Shown piece after piece: positions 33,628 through 45,900 of a DNA stretch of 64,000 nucleotides (its first letter is position 1; each line of letters starts with the position of its first letter). This stretch comes from Cryptomeria japonica. Lineage: Eukaryota; Streptophyta; Pinopsida; Cupressales; Cupressaceae. A program made the position numbers and the translations under genes. The stretch is from positions 447,682,538 to 447,746,537 of the forward strand of contig NC_081413.1 in assembly GCF_030272615.1 (NCBI RefSeq), given 5' to 3'. The notes under the pieces are model-generated. The model saw only the letters and a list, made by a program, of their open reading frames with translations, searched no databases and had not been told where the DNA came from.

Positions 33628-36560
33628 ATGGAGGGTGATAGTTCCAAGGGCAAGAGGAAGGTCATAGAAATCTCTGAAAGTGCTTCTAAGAAATCTAAAG
33701 GGGGAGAAGGTGTGCCAGAATGAAATTTGAACAAGGATATGATTGATCAAATGAGCTCACCAAGAGCCAAATTCTGAAGATAAAAGGTTAACCTACCCAT
33801 CTGGGACTAGTTAGAGGATGATTTCAAAGAAATTGGCGATGTCTGGAATAGGATTAGAGGTCACAAATTGTTGTTGTATCATTATACAAGAATAAATAAG
33901 TTGGCCCCAATTTCAAACCCATGGACGACTGGATTGGGTAAGCTTGTAGTCCCTAATGTCTTTGTGAATGTCCAATTGATGAAAACATTGGCTAGGGCTT
34001 ACAATGCTACAAAAAGATGTATTCAGTTACCAAATGGTGATGCTTTCATCCATATCTCAATAGCCACCATCTAGGAGGTTTTTGGCCTAGGTTATAAATC
34101 TAATGTTCCTTTGTCTTTTGAGAAACTAGAGGAAGAGTATACAAAGATGGACACTATGTACAATGGGTGGAATTTGGCCATTTATAAGGCCGAAAAGGGA
34201 AAATTGATAGAAGAGGACGAGCCCCCATTTGATATCAATATCTTCAGGCAGTATATGCAGTATGCCTATATCGTGGGTGGTAAAGTGGGAGGAGTTGAAT
34301 TCCCATATATAGCTCGGATAGGACCTCTGGTCCTTACTGCCGACACATAGATGCATGAGCTGAGACAATTTGACTATGCTACTTATATTACTGAGAAAAT
34401 AAATGAGGGTTTCTTAATCCTTCAAAACAACCCTAACAAATCTTTTGTTTTACTCTCTGTTGATGAATGTTGTCTTGTTTTATGGACGAATTAGGGGAAT
34501 GTGGCTTAAGAAGATAAAGCTAAATATTCATGGTAAAGATGAAGAGGAGAAGCCTATACAATTATGGTGGTCATTGTGGGATTCACATTTCATGAGATCC
34601 CACTATATCAAGTTTGAAGAGTTTTTTGTGTAGCCTTTATTCAGAGCTTTTGTAGTGTCTTTTGATGGGTCTTTTTTGGAGGAAATCAAAAGATTCCTTA
34701 GACCCCATGAACATGGGGATACCAGAGTAAACCACAATTGGGGTGACTGGTATGTGTGCTAGGATTTCACCTATGTTAGAGTTTTCAGATTTGAAGGAGC
34801 TCCTTATGTGCTGCTGAAGCCTGCACCTAACAAAATTGCTTACCTGGAGATTGTAAGGCAAATGAGTGTCTCAAATGCAATACATTTTGGGGGTGCTCAT
34901 AGGCAACTTTTCTTGCATGGGACCTTAATTTTTGGTGATTTCACTATTGTCTCCACAAAGGCATATGAGATCATTGAAAAGAGGTTGATAGAATATTACA
35001 ACCTCTATGAGCACATAGGTTGGATGAACTATGACCCTGAGGGCTATATCCACCACGGAAAGAAAAAGAAAAATCTTGGTGATTACTTTCATGAGTATGT
35101 AGAAGCCTAAGATATCTTTAGGAACAAGGAGTCCCAGGAGGCTATGCATATAGTCCAAGGTTAAGAATAGAAACTGGATGAGAAGAAACAATAGCTGCAG
35201 GAGATAGGAGAGGAAGAAGAGGCAAAGAGCAAGTCAGGAGAAAATGAAGCTATTTCAAGATTTAGGAGGCCTAAAAGGGAAAAAGAGCCTGAAGCACAAG
35301 ACATAACGATTGTGAGGATAAAAGTAGATGTAGATGTTAGGCTAGAGGAGCACACCTCTTTTGTGTCTGATGATGAGTTCATCATGTCAAAGGAATTTAA
35401 GTCATTCTTGTATCACTTCAAAGGGAAAAGGCTAAGAGAAGCAATGCTTGACATAACACCAGAGAATGAGGTAGAGATTCTTAGCAAATTGAAGGAAGAT
35501 ATTGATGCAGAAGTGGAAAGCATGACTCCTCAAAGGGGATGGAAGCTTCTTGTAGAGGCAAGGATTATCTTATTTCTAGGCTGGGATCTTAGTGTGTCCT
35601 TCCTTTTTGATAGCCTGTTACATTCAGAGAAGAAGGATTTCAAATTTGACATTTAGGGCTTGAATGACATCTTTATTGGATCAAGATATGATCCAAATGA
35701 TGAGGTTGTGCATTTGTGGGCTCTTTATCCCCCAAATAAAAGGCCAAAGATCATAGATGTGGACAAGGCTTTTGGACACATGATGAAGTTGAAGGTTGGA
35801 GAGGTTGATCCCATGGTCACGATAGATATGGGAGTTGATATCTCAGAATTGAACAAAGCAGAGATGAAGATGTTGATGAAAGAAGTAGGAAAGTATAAAT
35901 CATTGTATGAAGGCCTTTTGAGAAATAGGGGCCAGCCTATACCCTAGATTGAAGACGAATCCAAAATAAAAAAGAAGTGTGAAGAATTGTACAAGGAAAA
36001 CAAAAAATTGAAGGAAAGAATATAGAGCATAAGGACAGACACAACATGTGTCTTATTGACAAAATGGTTTGAAAATCTGGAGAAGGTATTGGAGGAGTTC
36101 TGGATTGTTTACTAGAAAACCATGGATAACACATTATCGCACCAGAGGATAATTGATAGGTTAAACATGCCACTACAGGACTAGACACTGAGTGACAAAA
36201 GAATCCATAAAGTTAAAAAGCTAATTGACACTCATCAAGGATTTGCAACATAATTAAATACTGAGTATGAGGAGTGTAAAGGGATCATCAATCATGGATT
36301 TCCAAGTGTAGTGGATTATGCAGGGGTCATGAAGGACAAGCACCAGTGGATTACCGAATGCAGATCTCTACTCAGTTCATCCCTTAGCATTGCCCATACG
36401 GATGCGTTGGACATGAATGAAACAGGGGAATAGGTTGAAGGTTTTGTTACAATGGAGATAGCAGTCAGAGATATTATCTTCAACACTACTACATATAAAG
36501 AGAAAAAATATCTTCAGCATATCTAGAAATACGGTCAATGGCTAGATGGAAAGAGTTAGT
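33628..36560 (+). pseudogene. G3 accessory ORF (family 2), about 2.9 kb
   Basis: No function recognised. It opens with MEGDSSKGKRKVIEI, a basic serine/lysine-rich N terminus. The conserved block is APISNPWTTGLGKLVVPNVF, followed by EVFGLGYKSNVPLSFEKLEEEY, FDINIFRQYMQYAYIVGG and FDYATYITEKINEGFLIL. These align with R-A/R-B. The middle is acidic (35180-35420), then comes HLWALYPPNKRPKIIDVD near 35710. The C-terminal third is charged and helix-prone, with KAEMKMLMKEVGKYKSLYEG. At least ten stops interrupt it. An ORF downstream of integrase is where env-like or other accessory genes sit, but I see no signal peptide or membrane segment, so env is not supported. Confidence 0.6.
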
Positions 36561-38143
36561 CTATGTTATTTTTGTGTGTTTTAGTTATAGCAATTAAGAG
36601 GGATAGTTAGGAATTTTGTTAGTCTTTGTTTGTACGAATGAAAGGGTGTGTCCTTTCATTCATATCATTTGAGGCATGTATATATAGAGAGTCATTTTGT
36701 ATTCTAGAGTGACAAAAAGTAAGTAAGATTATGATCTTTTCAGATAGTCTGTTGGAACCTATAGTGTTATGTAAGATAAGTCCATAGAAATGAAATCCAT
36801 TTTGTTCAAATAAGTGTAATCATGAAGTATATGTGAGTCTGCAGTTTTTGTACACCAATTGGTCCTAGAAATCAATATACAAGGTCCATTATTTTCATCT
36901 TTATATCATTTCATGTCATATGATGTTAATGATTTAAAATATTTAGGATAAATCAAAGAAGATTTGTTGCAATGTTTTATTATCTGTTGGTATAGAGATA
37001 GCATAATTATTTTTGTCGTTCTCATAGAATACATTGTGGATATTGTAGTGATAGTTTGTTTCTTCACACTATCTCCAAACATTGCAAGTATTTGTCCATT
37101 AAGTGACATGTAAACTATTAGATAAGGCACTGGTCTATTTCTAGTTTCTTATGAATAGATTAAGTGTGCACAAAGTCCTCACTAGAGAAATATATTACTA
37201 GTTTTTACTTGCCTTGTTCTTTCGTAATTACTCTTAGTTCTAACAACATTCTATGATAAATTATATTCATATTCAATTATACTCAAATCTTCAAATTCAA
37301 ACAAGTTAAAAGCATGTCAATAAATCATAGTTGTAGGAAATTGTTTGCCAGTCTTGTAAACAACTAGATTAAATAGTTTAAATTCACTATAAAGAAATAT
37401 CTTTATGCTTTGGATATTGGGGTATACCCACCTAGGTCTAGTGGAGCCTAAAGTGTAGAGGAATTTGGTCTTCGACCATTCCTATTCATTGGCCAAGGCC
37501 GATTGAGAAATCAGTAAGAGATTTGGCAAAGCTCTTGGATTTCCAATCTGTGGTTTTGGGAACCAACAGGTAGTATTTGAAAAAATTCTTTAGCTAACCC
37601 TTCATGTTTATTTACTCTGTATATAGTGTACATTTTTTTCTTTTATGAATGGCTCTTTTTATTTCTCTATGTTGCAAAGTTTTGAATTCTCATAATAATG
37701 CAGAGCATTATGTATCCCAAATCAGAGCCACTATTGGACTAGATTTTTTGATTTTTCTCCCTCAAGAATTTAGGATTTTATCTTTTATATCTTCAAGACT
37801 TTTAGGTTTAAAATCCTAAACCCTAGGTCCTTTCTCCTTTGTATTCTTTTAGTTCTATTTTGATGGTGACTATTGGTTGCCCATTTCTGGTCACTTAACT
37901 TGCTCTTGAAGCCTTTTGTGTCATTTCGGTGATCGACCCCTTGATGATAGCCATCCAATTTTATCTTCATCATGGGCTCCATATCCACCATGTAACTCCA
38001 CCTAGATCTACAGTGAAGAAATATGTGATTGCATAATTGCTTCAATATGCATGACACAACTAATCCTGCAATGTCATTGTGGATGTGTCAATGGGATGTT
38101 CCTCTGACATGCCAAGATGGAGGCCGCTAGATGTTTTGTATTG
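36561..38143. other. Unassigned spacer
   Basis: About 1.6 kb with no coding region. A TATA-like GTATATATAGAG lies near 36677, soon after the G3 accessory ORF, so part of this may be an eroded G3 3' LTR. I find no matching partner LTR or polypurine tract to prove it. The right part leads into R-B. Confidence 0.4.
36677..36688 (+). promoter_or_regulatory. TATA-like stretch after the G3 accessory ORF
   Basis: ATGTATATATAGAG would suit an LTR promoter if the G3 3' LTR starts between 36560 and 36670. Motif evidence only. Confidence 0.2.
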
Positions 38144-39420
38144 GAATCTACATATCATATGGGTCCCATTTGAAAAGGTTGAACAAAAAATGAAGAAAGA
38201 AGGGCCCCACCAAGATCATTCATTCCCCAAGTAGACTAATGAGTAATTGACATGTGGATTGCAAGCCATAAAGAAGGGGGCCAGGCCTAGTACCATGTTT
38301 TATAAAGGGAGGAAAATAGTGATTATCTTGATCCAGATCAATAGTGCGGGATAAGCACACAACTGCACAACTTGATAAAGATACAAGAATTAGCTAACTC
38401 CAAAGCTCCACCGGTGATGTGGCCCGAGGGTTCTACTATGATGAGACACTTCCCAAATGGACCCGATATAGGTAATGTTCTTTCACCTTCAATCAGATTG
38501 ATGGTTGTGTTTGTTGCATGATTGTGGGATTGTTCCAAGGTGCACTAGCAGATTAATTCTACAACCTCAATATAGATGTGGCATGTAGGACCCACTAGTG
38601 ATAAGGATGGAATCTCATAGTAATGAAAACATGAATGTATGGATAAGTAAGTAATGTAACATTGGTGATTACAACGGGAGGGTTTTTGTGACTAAAGTCA
38701 ATGACAAAAAAAAAATGATATAAATATTGATGTGTTGAGCTTTGATCCATTGCAGATTGACCTAGAATTCACTGGTAGGTCCCTAACAATTAAATATGAA
38801 ATGCAACGACTATCTCCTGCCATCACACTAGTATACGTGCCTGCAATTAATTTTGCCATCCTACCATTATGATCCAAATTCTTCATCTATTTAGTACCAT
38901 GTTTTCTCAAATTTGTTCAAGCAGTGCTTTGTACATTCTCTCAAAAGTTTATTTTATGCCCATGCCTTCATAATTAGGGTTTTTGAAAGAATTATTGACT
39001 GCATTTTCAATTGCATTCTCATTGACTTTATAATCTTTCATGTGAAATTCTTAGTCAATTGCAGCTGCTAGAATTCATAGGATTTAGCCTGTGCTAAGCT
39101 TTAAAGGTTTTCATTATCTTTTCATTCAATTTACTCATAAAATCATAACTGTGAAAAAATGACAAAGCTCCCCAATCTAGGAAAGAGAAAATTCTCTGAA
39201 AAGATTATCGTTTAGCTTCCCAAGTCGAGTGAGACTCATAAGAGGTCTAAGCTTGTATTAAGGCAAGATGAATTCATCATTGATCAAACTACAAGTATCA
39301 TAGATGTGTTGATCTCACCAAAAGGATTCAATCTATAGAGGAGGGGTTACAACAAGAAAAAAGAGGTAGTACCAGTCTCCAATATATATGCACTTATAAT
39401 TTGGGGAGGCTTATTGTACT
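38144..39420 (+). repeat. R-B segment 1, paralogue of R-A 17824-19095
   Basis: It aligns with R-A from GAATCTACATATCATATGGG onward, through the non-coding part and into the accessory ORF (GTACCAGTCTCCAATATAT). Cut at 39420 by the G4 LTR, just where R-A reads CTTGTTGTACCCAATTTG. Since R-A has no insert there, the G4 insertion is younger than the split of the two copies. Confidence 0.8.
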
Positions 39421-40602
39421 TGTAACATCGTAAATTGTACACCCTTTCTAGGGTGGTACAATTCCATGCTTGGTTTAGCACCCACCTTAGTGTGCCATGC
39501 ATCTTGCATTTCTAATTCCCTTTAAGCATTTAATTAATTAATTTAATTAAATCTAAATTCATATATCATCACTTCATACATTATAAGGTTGGGCCCCTTT
39601 TCTTTAAATGTGCCCTTTTTATTTTATTCCTCCAATAAATCATTAAATCATAAACCCTAATTATGTCTTATTTCAACCTTTAAGGCCCGATTTCACATGA
39701 CAAAACATCTCAAAATTAGATGTAACTTTGGGATTCATTCTAATATCATCATATCTAATGACCCTAAAAATTTGACAAAAAGTTGGTTGGACCATGTGTA
39801 AGTTACGTATGGTCCCCGATATTTTTCCTGAAATTTCTGAAGCATAATTATATGATATTATAATGCTTAACCCCAAGAAATTAGTAGAAAATTCAAATCT
39901 TAGGTTGGCCTAAAGACAAAATTAAGATCTAGGGTTTCATACATAAGAGATCTCTTTCTTCATTTGAAGGCCTGAATGTTTTTGGCTAAGAGCTAGTAAT
40001 CACAAGAAGCCTTCTATGTAGTAAAAGAGCAAGTGTTTTGGAGTCTTCAATAACATTCAACAACATCTATCAAGAATTCATCAAGCATTCTTTCATCAAC
40101 TGGGGGCTTTTGAAGATATAGGAAAGCAACAAGAGATCACTGACTGAAGATTGGCTTGTACCCCTCCCTTGGGGTTGGGTTTGATTTCATGTTATTTCCA
40201 ATGTCTTTGTATGAGCTTCATTACATCAATTATTAGATTTACATTTATGATTTAGACCACTTAGAACCATTGATTTAGAGCATTTACTTTGTCAATTACA
40301 AGCATTTAGGATTTACTAGGGTTACTCTAGATTATTTGCATTCATCATTTTAGGGTCTTGCACACACACAAGATTCCTGTACACACTATTTTACTATACA
40401 AATCGGCTATTTGTTGAGGTGGAAATCACCAAAATAGGGATTTGACTAAGGCAAAAACCCCATATAGCCACCCAAAACCCTATTTTTAGTTACCGGTGTA
40501 GGTACATGATCTGATCGTCACTGCAAATTACAGGTCTGACAAAGCACATAGACATAGTCTCAAGGATCAAATTTGAGTAGAAATCACTAGATAGGGGCAT
40601 GA
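39421..40602 (+). mobile_element. G4: gypsy-type LTR, 5' part, interrupted by N2
   Basis: It starts TGTAACATCGTAAATTGTAC, resembling the minus-strand start of the G2 LTR (TGTAGCATCCTAAAATTGTG). A GGACCAT/ATGGTCC inverted repeat with ATTTTTCCTGAAATTTC after it (39789-39836) also matches the G2 leader on the minus strand. The rest is at 47239-47696, giving about 1.64 kb in all. No coding or primer site is seen inside, so I read it as a solo LTR. GTAC flanks it on both sides (39416-39419 and 47699-47702). Confidence 0.6.
39789..39815 (+). promoter_or_regulatory. GGACC/GGTCC hairpin in the G4 LTR
   Basis: Arms GGACCAT and ATGGTCC are perfectly complementary (7 bp, 13-base loop). It is the counterpart of the hairpins in the G2 leader. 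Function unknown. Confidence 0.55.
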
Positions 40603-40861
40603 TGTTGGCATATGCACACTCCAATGATACATTGTAGGTGATTGAAGGTTTTGTCATTGATGGCAACCTTACAATCCTATGACACCGGCAAGTCATTCCA
40701 CTGGCACTAGCAAGATCAAACTCTAAACTGACACTCAGATCACCGGCACTAGCAGTGAAAGGTAGCATACCGGCATAGAGGCCGACAGGATTTTTGTTGT
40801 AATATATTTTCTTTATTATTTGTAAAATCATTGTAAGACGACTTGGCAAGATGTAAAATGA

Positions 40862-40875
40862 CTCTTATATAAGAG
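40862..40875 (+). promoter_or_regulatory. TATA box of the N2 5' LTR
   Basis: CTCTTATATAAGAG is a good TATA core and is itself palindromic. The same sequence recurs in the 3' LTR near 46690. Confidence 0.6.
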
Positions 40876-41361
40876 AGATCATTGTAGAACATTTTGTGTA
40901 AGGAAGAACAATGTAATTAGGCAAAATTAAGGCAAACCTATTATGTGAATTATAGGTTAAGGGTTTATGTAAGAAGCAGAGTAAAAACTGGTACTGGATT
41001 TGGCATTATAGATGCTACTTTGAAGCAGTAGAAGACATTGGATTTATATAATCCATTTTGTAAGTCAGTGAGACTTCCTATTTTATATTTGAGCAGTGAG
41101 CTCTAGGCAATTGGCCTTCCTGCATGTGTAGGCCCCTCTTGTAGTAGTAATATTCTCTTATTGGCTAGTAAGTGAATATTGTGGGACACAAATCACACCG
41201 AGGTTTTTCCCACACCGGGTTTCCTCGTTAAATCCTAGTGTTATGGTGTGTTTTTCATGTGGTTATTTTTATCTCTGTTTATTGCATTACTTTTTGTTTA
41301 CCGGTACACAATATTAATATGCTCTACATGTTTTAAGTTAAGAAAATTTATATACCGGTTA

Positions 41362-41392
41362 GATACTGATTCACACCCCCCCTCTCAGTATC
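41362..41392 (+). promoter_or_regulatory. LTR-end hairpin of the N2 5' LTR
   Basis: Arms GATACTGA and TCAGTATC (8 bp, perfect) around a 15-base C-rich loop. The 3' LTR has GATATTGA and TCAATATC at the same place, so both arms changed and pairing is kept. Confidence 0.75.
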
Positions 41393-41410
41393 CATGGGAA
41401 TCCTAACAAT

Positions 41411-41422
41411 TGGTATCAGAGC
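41411..41422 (+). other. N2 primer binding site (initiator tRNA-Met)
   Basis: TGGTATCAGAGC lies two bases after the LTR end, as in C1. Confidence 0.95.
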
Positions 41423-41449
41423 TTGGTCCTCTATTTTTAGAAGCCTAAC

Positions 41450-42512
41450 AACTTGAGGAAGATCTTGACACTGCTAGAGATGGAAAACTTGATGAAGCAA
41501 CTTGAAGGAGCTCTCTCAGACTATGATGCAGAAAAATTGAAAAATATTAAACTTGAAGATGATCTAAAGGCTGCTCAGGATATTATTCAAGCACTTCAAG
41601 AAAATCTTACTATTTCAAGAAACAAGAGAAGAGAACTTTGTGAAAATATGCAAAATGAGAATGATGAAAAGGAAACTCTTAATGATATGATAAACAACTT
41701 GAAGCAAGAGAACATGACAACAAAGAATGAGATGTAGGATATGACTATCAGATTTTGTAAATACATTGAAGACAAAAAGAAGAATGAACAAGATTTGACT
41801 AGAAGACTAAGTGATGCTGCAAATGAAAACACAAGACTCAGCTATGAAAATGATTTGTTAAAGATAAATATGATGCACACACAAAATGACTCAAATGAAC
41901 TAATGAGGTAGAAAGAAGTCTTAGAAAGAGAATTAGACACTGCAAATCAACATAGAAAAATTCAAGAAAAGCTTAGAAGAACTTGGTAACTTACTAAAGA
42001 ATCAAAAACCTAAAGGTGACACTTGTTGAATTGGCTTTGAAGTTGGTGAAAGCTCCAGTACTACAAACATAGAGGATCACAGCAAACTGGTGAGACAACC
42101 TACTACTTACAAATTTAATGGCAAATGCTTTAACTATAACAAGTATGGTCGTAGAGAAAATCAATGTAGATCTAGAAATTATCAGAATATCAACACCCCC
42201 ACCGATCAATGTTCAAAATGCAAAAAAGTTGGTCATAATTTTGAGAATTGCAGAATGAATGTGAGATGTTATGTTTGTGGAAGATTTGGACACTTATCTA
42301 ATCAATGCAGAACACAAACTGGCATAGGTTATGGAAAGGATATACATAAAAATAATCTGACTTATTATGCGTGTAACAAAATTGGGCATATTGCTAAATT
42401 TTGTAGAAGCAAGTCCCCACTGGTAGACAACAAAGGTTCTAGTTTGAAAGGTAATGAAAAAGTTGAAAAAGTTAAGCAGGAATTCTCAAAACAATGGATC
42501 AGGAAATCATAA
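41450..42512 (+). pseudogene. N2 gag-like protein: coiled coil plus four zinc knuckles
   Basis: The first part (41453-41990) is a strong coiled coil, for example KQLEGALSDYDAEKLKNIKL and LQENLTISRNKRRELCENMQ. The second (42120-42420) has four CCHC knuckles: CFNYNKYGRRENQC (degenerate), CSKCKKVGHNFENC and CYVCGRFGHLSNQC (both canonical C-x2-C-x4-H-x4-C), and YACNKIGHIAKFC (first Cys lost). Knuckles bind nucleic acid. The copia capsid-type domain seen in C1 and C2 gag is absent; the protein starts where the second half of C2 gag would start. Stops near 41737 and 41911 and a frame change before 42090 break it. Confidence 0.7.
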
Positions 42513-42917
42513 CTGAATGTGGATAGGAATACTCCTCCACCAGTAGAACCAAGAAACACTCCACTGGTAGAATAAAGTAGCACTCCACTAGTAGGAAGCT
42601 CTTCATCAAATTGAAGAAATTTCTTTGAGGGTTTGGCAATCAAATGAGACACATGCTATTATTCTCTTGGTTGATTATAAGTTGAAAAATTACATCTATA
42701 CCAGTAGACAAAGTTAAGTGATTACTTAACAAACATGCATTAAATGTGGTAGTTAGAAAATTGACATTATAAATTAATATTTTTGGCTCCATTTTACTTC
42801 ACTGAGCATTCAAACATTTGAAGAGCGCGAAATCTCCAAAGCTAAGGCATTTCAAGGAAAGAGGTAAAGCACTTCAGCAATCAATCCTTCCTGAGGTAGA
42901 AAAAGGTATTTATAATC

Positions 42918-45900
42918 ATGACATCCTCCTCTATACCTAAATTCATAGCAAACCCTACTGTAGTCGAGGTAATCAAATGCCCAGGCCCGTATTTCAACTA
43001 GTTCCTAAGATAGTTAAAAAGGATGACAATGTAGGTGCTTTTTCCCAAATTCCCAAAGGAGTTGTTTTTGCAGAAGACCCTAGAATCTATATCCATTGCC
43101 ATATAGAATAATTAGGAGATGAAGAAATCGAGAACATGTACAAATCTATTATCTATGATGATTCCTATAAAGTAAAACTTGAACACAAAATTGTTGAAAC
43201 GCTAGGATTCACTGAGAACCTCTGCATTCCAGACTTTCCTAAGGAATTTATTAGGATAGTATTGAGCAAGGTACATGGTGAATTGTTCTGGCTATATTCG
43301 GTTCACAAAATTACCAAGGAAGCTGTGAAAGCTATAATAGGGTTACCTTCCACCAGTAACAAACCAGACAAGACAAAGAAGGTCTCAAATGACTTGGTAA
43401 TGAACCTAACTGGTGCAACATCCGATAGAAGGTCTCTAAGGGTTAATGATGTGACCGACATAAATGTGAGATTTGTTAGCATGATTATAGGATACAAAGC
43501 AACTCATGCAAACAGACTTAACTAGGTTTCTAGTTTATGCATAAAAAGTGCACATGATATGGTTAAGGATAATGTAAAAATTGATGTATGTGAATGGTTA
43601 AAGGATGAATTGATTGACAATTTAGGGAAGATCAATAAGGATAAGAAAGGAACCTTTAGATTTGGTAACTTACTTGTATGCTTAATGCTACACATAACCA
43701 AATAGGTGCCCAGTATAGGTATCAAGAACCTTGGATTTGACATACCAGTAGGGAAACAATTATCAGACTTATTTAACAACATGGGTGAAAGAAAACAAAA
43801 GAATATTGATGAGTATTTTCAAGCACTAAAGGCCAGAATGAACAAAAGAGTTAGATTGTCACAGGAAATTGTTAACAAATACAAAGATGATATATTTTTT
43901 GTGATTAAAAAGGATGAGATTTGGATGGAAGCAATTATCCCAAGAACAATTTGAGTTACTAAAATGGGCTATGAGACTGATGACCACATCATTGAAACAT
44001 ATGCTAAAGCCCTTCTAGAAGCACCAAATGAACATAAGGAAGAGGTATTTGGTAGTGATGAGACCATTGAAAGCCAAATTCAATCTAAGAAGAGAGTAAA
44101 GAAAGTAGAAGCAACTGTGAGAAGAGGTTCAAGGCAGGCTAAGGCTATAAAAGAAGATGTATTGAAACAAACCGGTATCACTGAAGATGAGTTATAGGCA
44201 CAACAACCAGAAACTCACCTGTCACCAGTAGAAAATTCTCCAGAGAGTGACAAGCCAACTGAATTTAAAAGAGTTGTAAGGAAAAGACAACCTTCACCAG
44301 TATCCACACCCTCACCTAGAAGAACTAGACAAAAACAAAAGGCAGTGAGGTCTCCAATAAAGAAGACAACCCCAAAGAAAAAGCTAACACTTAAGAAGAA
44401 TAGGACTCAATAGAATATTTCTTTGATTGACAGACTATTGGATGAAATCATAGAAGAAGGAAATCTCAAGAACGTAGAAAAATTATATGATACACTATCA
44501 GCAGATGAGAAAGAACAAGTTGAAAATAGTGTCATTTTACACCTGGATATCTATAAGAAGTTTTTGATGCAAGTTGTAGATGAACTACCAGATGAATTAT
44601 TCAAGAGACTAGAAGCAAGAAGACAATCTATTGTAGAACTTGACAAGAAAATCAAAATTGAAAACTTACTTGTTGTCTACCGAGTCAACTCTCCAAAAGA
44701 AATAGATGATCTAATTGTAAAGGCCAACTAGTCACTATTCTCTACTAGACACCAGCATATTGTACTAATGGCAGGAAGAGTAAATGAGGTAACAGAAGAA
44801 ACAGAAAATGGATGGGATATGTTCCTTATGGAGAAGGAAAAGCAAGAAGAGCATAGGAACCCCAAGCCTATCAAAGTCTATCAAAAGGACAAATATAAGG
44901 GTAAAGGAAAGGTTGGTGGACCTCCTAGTATCAAAATAGAAGATAACTTATCCCCACCGCCTTTGATTACTCCACCAGTAACAACAACTGAAGACCAATC
45001 GGGAGATGATAGTATGGATGTATCATAAGAGGATACTAATCCTAATTCAGAGATACTATACACAATTGATGTTGATACTCAAAATGTCAACATTGTGGTA
45101 GATAAAGACACAACCGGTAAGACTGACATGGCTAGTGAGCCACCGGCAACTGACAACATTGATAACACTGAAGGAAAAGTTGAAGATGATAGCACAGGGA
45201 AATAGACAGAGACTCCAATAGAGACTGAAATAGATCAACAAACAAAGAGACATGCAAAGCAATAGGCTTCGGAATAGGAACAGGTTCATGTGGAAACAGT
45301 GCCACCGACAACAGGAGAGAAACAAAAACCCTTGCTTAAGGAAATGGAAACACAGACTGACCTACTAGAGGTCACTACAAGCATGGTTACCTCCTCCACC
45401 AATGGAATTTAGAATGTTGGTTCCTCCTCAGCAAGTTACAAATCAACCAATGTAACTGAAGCTCTTTTAGATTCTTTGAAGAAAATAACTGATTGTAGTT
45501 CACAAGCTTATAAAGCTATAGATGACACAATCCCAATTTTGAAAATGATAGCTCCAAAATGCAACATAGATAATAAGGATTCTTTGAGTCAACTTGACAC
45601 TTTGTCGAAGTATATTACTAACAACACAATAATAGTTATTGAACAAATAAATGAACAAGCATTCAAAGACAGGTTGGAAATTGAAAAAAAAAATTCTTTG
45701 AGGATCAAATAAGAAAGTGTACTAGGGAATTTGACACACTTCTACCGGAACTATGCAACTCATTGAAGGAATTTAAAACTTTATACAAAGATACTTGCAA
45801 GACAAACTTTTTAATAGTTGACATAGATAAGAAAATGAGCAAGGTACAAGAAGAAATAAATAAACTTGCTGACAATTTTGTTAATTCACTTGATACATTA

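Larger units (their letters stand above)
27180..36560 (+). mobile_element. G3: Ty3/gypsy element with two RNase H domains and a 3' accessory ORF
   Basis: A plus-strand gypsy polyprotein relic with the order end of gag, protease, RNase H, RT, second RNase H, integrase. A spacer follows with a degenerate ~140-bp tandem repeat, then an accessory ORF. The extra RNase H and a repeat-bearing 3' untranslated region are hallmarks of the plant Tat/Ogre lineage. I see no LTR on either side. The left end meets N3 near 27170, and the right end fades into unassigned sequence after about 36560. Confidence 0.7.
40603..41408 (+). repeat. N2 5' LTR, 806 bp
   Basis: Starts TGTTGGCATATGCAC and ends GGAATCCTAACA. 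It has a TATA box (near 40862-40875), the block CACCGAGGTTTTTCCC near 41196 and the LTR-end hairpin GATACTGA/TCAGTATC at 41362-41392. Confidence 0.92.

Noticed and set aside
33628-36560. Reading the G3 accessory ORF as an env gene
   Set aside because: Its position after integrase fits, but I see no signal peptide, membrane span or furin-like site, and the C terminus is charged and helical.
36561-38143. G3 3' LTR
   Set aside because: A TATA-like site is present, but I found no polypurine tract, no TG...CA boundary and no partner LTR, so I left it as unassigned spacer.
41411-41422. Possible tRNA gene at the TGGTATCAGAGC sites
   Set aside because: Only the 12-base primer complement is present, next to LTR ends. 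No cloverleaf surrounds it.
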